In this document: one piece after another, positions 56,169 to 64,000 of the stretch
How positions within the stretch are numbered: the first letter of the stretch is position 1
How the letters are laid out: every line of letters starts with the position of its first letter
Assembly (NCBI GenBank): GCA_037176885.1
Contig: JAWWNJ010000083.1
Span: 372,001-436,000 of the forward strand
Direction of reading: 5' to 3'
DNA from: Favolaschia claudopus
Lineage: Eukaryota > Basidiomycota > Agaricomycetes > Agaricales > Mycenaceae
DNA: 64,000 bases
Made by a program: the position numbers and the translations under genes
The notes under the pieces: model-generated
What the model saw: only the letters and a program-made list of their open reading frames with translations
What the model was told of the DNA's origin: nothing
The model's database searches: none

Positions 56169-58578
56169 ATGTCTACAAGCGGGCTCAAGGCTATTGCGCC
56201 GGTCCCGACCGCGGCGGACTTTCTGGACATCGTGCTGTCTAAAACTCAGCGCAAAACACCGACGGCAAGGTGATTCAGTAGTGTGAAGATCTTATCTGAC
56301 GCTAGGACCCCATAGGTCATCCACAAAAACTTCAAAATCAGTCGAATACGCAATTTCTATATGCGCAAGGTCAAGTTTACGCAAGATTCGTTTGAAGAAA
56401 AGCTTGGTGCTATCTTGAGCGATTTCCCGATGCTGGACGACATTCACCCTTTCTTATCCGCCCTTATGAACGTCTTGTACGACAAAAATCACTACAAGCT
56501 TGCTCTGGGTCAGTTACGGACGGCTCGTCACTTGATAGATCAAGTAGCGAAGGATTATGTGCGGTTATTGAAGTTTGGGGACAGCTTGTATCGCTGTAAG
56601 CAGCTGAAAAAGGCTGCTCTCGGTCGGTGAGTCGAATTGTATCTCATTCGGTCTTCTCTTTCGGAAGCAAGAGTGTGGACGGGACAATTCTGCATCGCTG
56701 GATCGGTAGCGGAAGTTTCCGTGCTGATTCTCTGCCGCTTCAAGTGCCCATTTTCCTGGAGAGGGGTTTCTTATCATAACAAACTTACAATGTTATCCAG
56801 TATGGCCACGATCATGCGCCGACAAAAAGACCCGCTTGCATACTTAGAGCAAGTCCGTCAACATATTTCTCGTCTCCCTGCCATCGACCCCAACACCCGC
56901 ACACTATTGATATGCGGATACCCCAATGTCGGAAAATCATCTTTCATCAACAAAGTCACCCGCGCCGATGTCGACGTCCAGCCCTACGCATTCACGACAA
57001 AATCGTTGTTCGTGGGCCATCTCGACTACAAATACCTCCGATGGCAGGTCATCGACACACCGGGGATTCTCGATCACCCGCTAGAGGAGATGAACACCAT
57101 CGAGATGCAGAGTATCACCGCGCTCGCCCATCTCAAGAGCTGCGTGCTCTATTTCATGGATCTCTCTGAGCAATGCGGCTACACCGTCGAGGCGCAGTGC
57201 AAGCTCTTCCATTCCATTAAACCTCTCTTCAACGGCAAACCCACCTTGCTCGTCATCAACAAGATCGACGTCATGCGCCTTGATGACCTCCCCGCCGAAT
57301 CGCGTGCGCTGGTCCAAGAGATCATCGACAGCGAGGACGTCAAATGCGTCCAGGTGTCGTGCTACTCCGATGAAGGCGTCATGGACCTGAAGACGCAGGC
57401 CTGCGACGCGCTCTTAGCTCACCGCGTCGACAACAAGGTCAAGGGCAGCAAGATCACTTCAGTCATCAACCGCATCCACGTCGCACAGCCGAAACCCCGC
57501 GACGAGGTCGTCCGTGCGCCGTTCATCCCGGATGTGGTCAAAGAGCGGAAGAAATACGACAAGGATGATCCTGAGCGGCGCACGCTGCTGCGGGATACCG
57601 AGCTTGCGGAAGGAGGCGCCGGAGTGTACAACATCAATCTCAAGCGTGCGTGGATTCTGCGTTGTACCGCGTTATCACTAATCAGGTTGTTTGCAGAGAA
57701 CTACATACTCGCGAACCCAGAGTGGAAGATGGATATTATGCCTGAAATCATGGATGGCAAGAATATCGCCGATTTCATCGACCCTGATATTGCAGAGAAG
57801 CTCGAGGCGCTCGAGCGCGAGGAGGAGCGGCTGGAGGCGGAAGGATTCTACGACAGCGAGGAGGACATGGTGCGTTCATACTCTTTCCACGTCCCATCTT
57901 TCTCAACCATCCCAGGAGGAATCCGAAGACGAACGCGAACGCGTCCAGGCGCGCCTCGATCTCACAGCCAAGATACGGTCACAAAGCCTCAAGAAGAGCA
58001 AGAAGAATCAGGCTCGGCTCCCCCGGTCAGCGGGGCTCGCGACGCTCTCGCAGATGACTGCAGACCTCACAAAAGCCGGGCTCGACCCCAGCCGAATCGT
58101 CGAGCGCGCCGCTGTCTTGTCAGGCAAACGCAAGCGCGACGACATGGACGTCGACATGGATGAGGCTGGTGGGGATGCGGAGGCGGAGGGTTGGATGGAT
58201 GTCGATGGGGAAGACGCGGACGGGACACCTGCGAAGCGGATGAAGACGAATTCAGGTGCTGTCACGAAGCGGGAGCCACGGGGGAATCGGGCGTTGGCGG
58301 GGATGCGCGACCAGGGTGTCAGTGCTTCTCCTTTCGCAGTCTGTTCTCGTTGACTTACGCACACAATAGCAAGCAGCCAAGGCTATCAAGCTGCGGAATC
58401 TTGGCCAGCGGCCGCGGAATATGCTTGCCAGAGCTGGCGAGGGAGACCGCACCATCAAAACAAAAATGGTGTGTATTGCTCTAAAAATGTCACGCTGGTA
58501 CCTACTGACGTTTCTTGTGTGTAGCCCAAGCATTTGTTTGCTGGGAAACGGAAAGGTGGAAAGACGCAGAGACGGTGA
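56169..58578 (+). CDS. NOG1: NOG1 nucleolar GTP-binding protein
   Basis: Start ATG at 56169 ([20 protein letters not shown]). Exon 1 ends at 56264 before a GC-AG intron (ACG|gcaagg), which rebuilds [20 protein letters not shown]. Exon 2 (56316-56626) ends the N-terminal NOG1 helical domain; a 174-bp intron leads to [20 protein letters not shown]. GTPase motifs: G1 [10 protein letters not shown]3 DTPGILD, G4 NKID. The tail has [17 protein letters not shown] and KRMKTNSGA, and ends [12 protein letters not shown], separated by short introns (57650-57695, 57870-57921, 58317-58369, 58467-58525). NOG1 is an essential 60S ribosome assembly factor that occupies the peptide exit tunnel of nucleolar pre-ribosomes. 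Length and motifs are complete. Confidence 0.95.
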
Positions 58579-59133
58579 ACGCTCACGTCTTTCTGCCTGC
58601 TTCGCATCATCTCTCCATGTATCATCTCTTGTTTTTGTCTATGCAAAGAGCACTTCGGGATTCGCCCTTGAATGACTCGCAAATCCTGACCTTAATGAGT
58701 ACCTCGGCCGGACTCGAGAACTCTGGCGTCATGTGCTATTCTGACAGTCTGTGTTGATAGTGCGACATCTGACTCTGAAGTGTGTACCTGGCCTTGCTTT
58801 TGCGCAAGGCCGAACCAAGCAACGCTACTGTGTCATCTCGCGAAACGGCGGCACGAAACGTGTTGGTCTGAAATTGGGAGGATTTGTGGAGCGCTGCAAG
58901 TGGATGAAACAATGTACTTGGTGGCTACTGCATCCAGAACTAAGAGCATTCTGACACGTTATCACTGTCCGAGTCGGTCGTGCTCAGTCTCTCTTTTCCC
59001 AGTGTATTTGACGTACGTGACCAGCGCAGTATGAAGCCCGCTGCCGACTCCGCCCCGTTTGGAAAAGTACATACATTTTTTAGTTCGAGCGACTGGAGCG
59101 GCTTCCAAGAGTCGACGAGGATATTGATCCCCA
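58579..59133. other. Intergenic region between convergent genes
   Basis: About 550 bp between the NOG1 and F-box B copy 3 stop codons; no gene seen. Confidence 0.6.
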
Positions 59134-60764
59134 TCACTGCGCCGCTGGCGCGGGATTGTGATTCTCTTGCGCCCGGGTAGAGGCAAAAAATTGGACCAAG
59201 TCGCCGACCATGTCCCACTTCTCGACGTCCTCCTCCCAATGCGGAGCCAGCGTATTCCGTTCCTCGTCCTCACGAGACAAGACCTGCTGTAATTCGGGGA
59301 AAATGGCGGACAGGAACGACGCGACGGCGGCAGGGGACGATATAGGCGACTCGACGACGTCGAGTTTGACGAGGGCTTCATTGCTGATGCCGTTGCCAGG
59401 TCTTTCTCTGGGGTGGATATCGAGGACGGTAGCGTTCAAGACGAGGGTGAGGGATGTCAAGCACCGGCAATTTTGCGCAAGGGGGATAAGGCCCGCGAGA
59501 GTCACTTGGGGAATGTATACTGAAGCCTGGAATTTAGGGGAGAGACTCAGTGTTTCCAGCTGTGGCCAAGCCTCCGCGATCTTGTTGATAAAATCATTGT
59601 CAATGTCTATTCCATATCCGGTTTGGAGGGCGACGTCCGTCAGATTGCGGCATATGAGAAGGGGGTAGAATGAATCCTTTGAAATCATGGCAGCGGGGTT
59701 GTCATTCATATCCTGCTCAAATACAAACCGCTCGCGAAGCTCCACGCATTTGAGGGTCCGGAACGACCTCCGCGCGATTGAAGTATTCAGGATCCGCCAT
59801 TGTTCGGATTCCATAGACGATGCGGACCCGAAGTTGACTGTAATTTCGCTGAGTGCATCCGGTGATACGACATCCAAAAAGCCGATGACGGATGGGGGAG
59901 ATTCCGAATAAACGATGAATTGGCGAAGAGCACTGAATGCTGGCCCCATGGCCGCAAGCTCGGGCTGCAAATCGTCGAATAGCTGATGGAAGGTGCCGAC
60001 ATTCAAACGCCTGAGGTGAGGGAGTTGGGCAAGATGAAGCGTAGTAGGAATGTCCAAGTCGGGTATTTTCAGTTCTTGCAGGCGATTCATACTACGGATA
60101 GTGGAATACACCGACTCTTTCAATTCGAGGGATTGAACGAGATCCATGGGACCGATTTCGACAGAAGAGAGGTCGGGGTGGAACACATTCAAGTAAGGAA
60201 GAAGATACAAGCCAACGGAACGAGACCTCTCAACATCGAAAGTTATCGACTGCAGCTTTTGGCCAACGAGCATTCGGATGTGTGAATATACATGGTCTGG
60301 CGGCAGCCAAGTCAGATGTCGAAGATTGGGTAGCAGTGGATGAACAGACAGCGCAAGGCTGAGAGCCTCGTAGACTATCCAGGAGAGCCTGTGTGGCGGC
60401 TCAATGAAGAGATTCTTCACTTTTTCCGCGTAAAACAAGACTCTGGATAAGTCAGAGGACGCAATCGGTCGCCGTAACCGCTGTGATAGCTTGAATTAAG
60501 TAGATCGAAAAAGAAAAAAAAGCCAAAACGTCATACGAATACAATCGGTGAATGGACATGGCCCGGATGGTTCTGTACCTCTTCCCAAACATCCGATGGT
60601 AAGCACTTGAGCAAATTCGTCAACTGTTTTTGAGTAGCCCAAAGAACAGCCAATGCCGGGGTCTGAAATGTCTGACAGGTTCTGCTGAGCACAGCAAGTG
60701 CCGAAGGTTCGGCTGCTGCACATATAAGCTCTACAACCTCGGGGATGCGCAAACCACGGTGCAT
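59134..60764 (-). CDS. F-box protein, subfamily B copy 3
   Basis: Exons 60537-60764 and 59134-60480, 524 residues; the 56-bp intron is at the same place as in copies 1 and 2. MHRGLRIPEVVELICAAAEP, LAVLSRTCQTFQTPALAVLW, KQLTNLLKCLPSDVWEE, RLRRPIASSDLSRVLFYAEK, Leu-rich repeats, ESPISSPAAVASFLSAIFP and the end APAAQ. It lies 27 kb from the nearest other B copy, outside the main cluster. Probable SCF substrate receptor. Confidence 0.88.
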
Positions 60765-61402
60765 TGAGTGGTAAGATCTTGGTAGCAGGAAACAAGCAAA
60801 ACTTGGGATTGAGGCCAATGCAGTGCATGGCAGTACGAATCCTTCCTTTTTTGGGCTATTGCGATTTGATCTGCATGGTCCTGCTTTTCCCGCTCAAGTT
60901 CCAAAGAGAGCGAAAGTAGAGAGTCTGAGAGAAAGATTCGGTTGACGGCACAAGCTGGGCTAAGTAGCTGAAAAGCCGGCATAGGGTAAAGTATGTGATA
61001 AAGTTTATTCACTTATTGTTCCATTAATACTAGTAGTACAGTGCTGCGGGCTAAAGTGCCCATGTTGGACTCTACAATGTACAGTTCAACTTGTAGCTAC
61101 TGGCCAGCACGAAGGGGGGTCATGAAAAGGCGCAACGGAGGGTGTGCGATAGGGAGTGCGGATGCCAAATGGGGTGTTTTGTACGTATGTGTATATCTGT
61201 TCGTAGCGACAATATAAAGCGATAGATTTGGTAGACTATCTAAAAGAAAAGCAAGTAAGTAGGGGATAGAGGAGAAGAGGTGGGTCATAGGGCGTAGGAG
61301 GAGAGGCGGCGGGTGTCGCGCACAAACACGAGTACCGGACTCGGGTCAAATGCCAGAGCTGAGAGGGGTGAGGTACATTGGAGGTAGGTTTAACCTTCAC
61401 TA
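60765..61402. other. Intergenic region
   Basis: About 640 bp. No gene; the left end is the F-box promoter. Confidence 0.55.
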
Positions 61403-62082
61403 TCAGTTAGACCGCTTCAAAATTCGGAGGAGAGGAGGCGGCGGAGGGAGTGCCGAGACGGGCGTAATGGCGAAGACGTTGAGCGCGATAGGCGGTGCAC
61501 GCAAGCAGTAGGTGTGGGACGGATGGCAATGGGGGCACAAAGGGGAGGGCGCGATGTGGAACCGAAAGAGATAGGCGTTCAGGCCGATATGTCCTGTTCT
61601 CAGCTGGGTGAGGATACTGGATTGCGGTCTGCTGAGGCTCTTGTACATCCTAGAGGTTGCGCTGGTGGGATTTGGCGAGCCGAAAGTGGCGACGCGCGCA
61701 TGCCGCGGGGACATCCGCCATTCCTGCACCCACTTCTCCGCAAATGCCTTCGCTCGAGCAGCGACAGCAGCCGCTTTGCTCAACGGGAGGGGAGCATCGA
61801 GGGCTGTCTTGGTTTGAGGGACGTAGACGTGCCCTGCGCTGCTTCCTTCGCCAAGGTGTCGACAAACTCGTTTCCTACTATCCCCACGTGTGCGGGCACC
61901 CATCGGAGACGATTTCGGAGGGTGCGGCGAGCGCGGAGGAGGCGGCTGAGAATGGCGGGAAAGGCGGCAAGGAGTTGCAGTATTGGCCGGGCTGTGATTT
62001 GGGGGAGGATGTGATAACGTACCAGGGCACAATAAATATGGTCTGCGATACTTATGAGTATTGAATCTGCGGCCAGGTACAT
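61403..62082 (-). mobile_element. Decayed, 5'-truncated non-LTR retrotransposon fragment (RNase H and C-terminal end)
   Basis: The minus strand encodes an RNase H end (LRWVPAHVGIVGNEFVDTLA then KEAA, about 61840-61940) in one frame, then AVAARAKAFAEKWVQEWRM and QSSILTQLRTGHIGLNAYLF with SPLCPHCH in a second frame, and YRAQRLRHYARLG in a third. WVPAH-G-GNE-VD is the RNase H core, and QLRTGHIGLN-YL plus the C-P-H-C knuckle is the usual 3' end of Tad1/LINE-like elements of fungi. At least two frameshifts and lack of the endonuclease and reverse transcriptase parts make it dead. Confidence 0.75.
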
Positions 62083-62515
62083 GGTCTGGGTACTTCAGGC
62101 TTCAGGAACCTTCAACCTAGTTGCGAGCCTTTCCAGGCTTGAATCACACCATTTACAACAGGGATTCATATGACAGGTAAATCTTCAAGTCTTTCCAAGG
62201 CGGCCCAAGACAGGTACGACTTGAAGGGCTCCTGGGGCCATTCCCAGGCTTTCTTCTTAATTTTCTGCCGTTCAAGTATTTAATATTTGCAGCGATCGGT
62301 GGGGCGGGGCGCGGCCCGGGGCAGACGGTGGAGGCGGAATACAGTCTGTATTGCGATGGAGTACAAACGCGTGTCATCCAAGGGTCACTCAACAGTTGGG
62401 TCAAATTGAATGTGAGTGCGCTACGTGTGAGTCAGCGCGACCGAAAGACATTCAATACGGTGGTCCGCGAAAGTTTATTTGAGGGTAGCTGCAAAGATCT
62501 GTGAGCTGGGGGTGG
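62083..62515. other. Intergenic region
   Basis: No gene seen. It may include older retroelement sequence, but nothing recognisable. Confidence 0.4.
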
Positions 62516-63674
62516 TCAAAGAAGAGTTCGATGAAACGCACAGAGGAAGTTCATGGCAGGGCAAGTATTATATTTTGAGCGCCTGGAAGCGGCATCGGAC
62601 TGAGTTGAAACAACGGCAATAAGAAAACATACCATTGCTTCAGTCTTTACGATAGTTACTCTACGTATTTGTTAGTTAGGCAATGAGATGAAAGAAGAAC
62701 GAACTAAGTGACTCACAGGAGGTAACAGCTCGTATCCAAGGATTCGTAGATGTAGACCTGAGTGAGGTGTCGCTAAAACAGACAGTTCAGCCTCACAAGA
62801 CAGAGTCCAAAGTAAAAGCATGTACCGAAAATGTCCCCGTCCACTTTCGCATGACTAGTTGAATCACAGCCGGGAAAGGTGTGTTGCTGGAATATCTGAA
62901 TTGGAGCACCTGTTGCCAGATGAAGAGAACGTTTTTATTACGAAACTAAATTATTGAAGAATGTAAACTACCTGTGACGATGTGCCCGCACTCCCATAAG
63001 CCCGCTAGAACGTCAGGGGGTAGCCCGGATCCACATCAACGACTACTAGTAGTCTGAGAAAAGGGGTCCAACGATGAGGGCTCCAACAATACGGCTGCCG
63101 CGAACATCCCATCCGGATGTTCTATGATCGTCGGTGCTGTTGAGGAAAGTGGCCGCTTGTCGGGCTCTGGATGATTATCTGTGGGGAAACGCGTAAAAAA
63201 TGCCCCATGCCAATCAAATTACTTCACATACACGGTGACGGCCACATCCCAGATTGACTGCAGGTTCCACCATCCTCGAGATGAAGTACTTACCCTCGAT
63301 CTGTTGAGTCTACGCATCCCTACTACGAAGGCCTCATTTGTATCCTTGAGGTTGAAGGATCCAGGGCATACGGATCAGTCGTTGTCGAGTGCGAGTTGCC
63401 ACACCAGACGGTGAAAGTAACATTTGAAATCGCCTTCCTGAAGTTTCTAAGCGGTCAGGGGGCGGGGGAATTCCGAACGCGTCAGGAATGCGCTCCTCTG
63501 CGCTGGAGAATCTGGACCACTGAAGACGTCAAGTCTTACTTGGCAGGAGGATACGCAGATAGCAATGAGGGGACATACACAAGGTCAAGGGCATCACCGT
63601 CTATAAAGGAATGCCGCTCATCCTGGCCAACCATCCCGATTGCTCAAGTAGATTGTCGGTGAACGACAGTTCAT
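62516..63674 (-). CDS. Probable spliced gene of unknown function
   Basis: The minus strand shows repeated exon/intron signals. An ATG at 63634 opens MVGQDERHSFIDGDALDLVY, continuing to VPSLLSAYPPAK before gtaaga. Further open pieces are HPEPDKRPLSSTAPTIIEHP followed by DGMFAAAVLLEPSSLDPFSQ, then APIQIFQQHTFPGCDSTSHA, joined over an intron (gtacat...ttttag) to ATPHSGLHLRILGYELLPP, and a last piece SRRSKYNTCPAMNFLCAFH before a stop at 62516. I could not join all pieces in one frame and do not recognise the family. An earlier ATG at 63674 follows a C/T-rich leader. It could be a real gene, a damaged one, or chance. Confidence 0.35.
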
Positions 63675-63689
63675 CTTGATGATCCTTCC

Positions 63690-63870
63690 TTCTTGCTGGT
63701 GCTGTCCTTAGGTTTTTTACACAGGCAAAGCGCCGCTGTGCTGTACTTGTGGAGCGGTCGTCGGCAGAGCAAGGGGGAGGGAGGGAGCTTTAAGGAGGAC
63801 AGAGGGAAGGACAGAGAAAGAAAAAGCGAAAGGCGGTCGCGGTGAAGGATCGACAGCGACCGGAGCGAGG
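63690..63870 (-). promoter_or_regulatory. Pyrimidine-rich promoter/leader of the right-edge gene
   Basis: On the minus strand this stretch is rich in CTTT and CCCTCC runs, typical of fungal core promoters just before transcription starts, and it ends about 20 bp before an ATG. Confidence 0.35.
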
Positions 63871-64000
63871 TGCCCTCTTATGATTACACGATGGGAACGC
63901 AGAGTGACTGGGAGGAGGCGCGAGTGCGATGCGGAAGATTTATCATCGAAGAAAGATAATTACTTTCGACATTTGAGTCACAAAAAATAGTTTGTCACAG

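Noticed and set aside
62153..62404. 83-codon minus-strand frame next to the LINE fragment
   Set aside because: Pro/Arg-rich, no domain, likely chance.

Overview
The window is nuclear DNA of a filamentous basidiomycete, most likely an Agaricomycete. Coding genes are broken by short GT-AG introns (about 45-60 bp), which I rebuilt by requiring reading-frame continuity with known protein families. The families present fit this: expanded F-box proteins, an Agaricomycete-type divergent G-alpha subunit, a DOMON/cytochrome b561 protein, an Rds1-type ferritin-like protein and a DOPA 4,5-dioxygenase. I saw no operons, CRISPR arrays, rRNA or convincing tRNA genes.

Layout. 0-1.3 kb: partial gene with an MLKL-like N-terminal helical region, running off the left edge. 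2.2-15.3 kb: five conserved genes, namely an AtuA/DUF1446 protein (+), a homocysteine S-methyltransferase (-), a DOMON-cytochrome b561 protein (-), an Api5-type protein (-) and a Bre4/DUF2421 membrane protein (-). 15.6-41.1 kb: a dense block holding nine F-box-like genes of three subfamilies (A: starts around a G-T-N-Y motif; B: starts MHR-LRIPE; C: related to each other only), interrupted by a NIPA-type magnesium transporter (21.5-24.8 kb) and a convergent ferritin-like/DOPA-dioxygenase pair (32.3-34.8 kb). A tenth F-box gene (B type) lies at 59.1-60.8 kb. 42.4-44.5 kb: divergent G-alpha gene with a 9-nt micro-exon. 46.7-50.1 kb: aminopeptidase P with a long disordered N-terminal extension. 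50.7-52.1 kb: FSP1/AIF-like oxidoreductase. 52.6-55.5 kb: tandem array of an unrecognised nuclear-looking protein family, two intact copies and one decayed. 56.2-58.6 kb: NOG1 ribosome-biogenesis GTPase. 61.4-62.1 kb: decayed, 5'-truncated fragment of a non-LTR retrotransposon. 62.5-63.7 kb: probable spliced minus-strand gene of unknown function.

What stands out: the local F-box expansion, with a shared telomere-repeat-like promoter element (GGTTAGGGTTAGTGACTT or its core) 50-105 bp upstream of four of the five subfamily-A genes; the orphan tandem family with conserved psi-K-x-E motifs; the G-alpha protein with Thr in place of the catalytic Gln; two GC-AG introns in conserved genes; and an approximately 870-bp intron in the NIPA gene filled by three degenerate direct repeats. 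Functions are inferred from motifs I recognise; exon borders are my reconstruction without transcript data.
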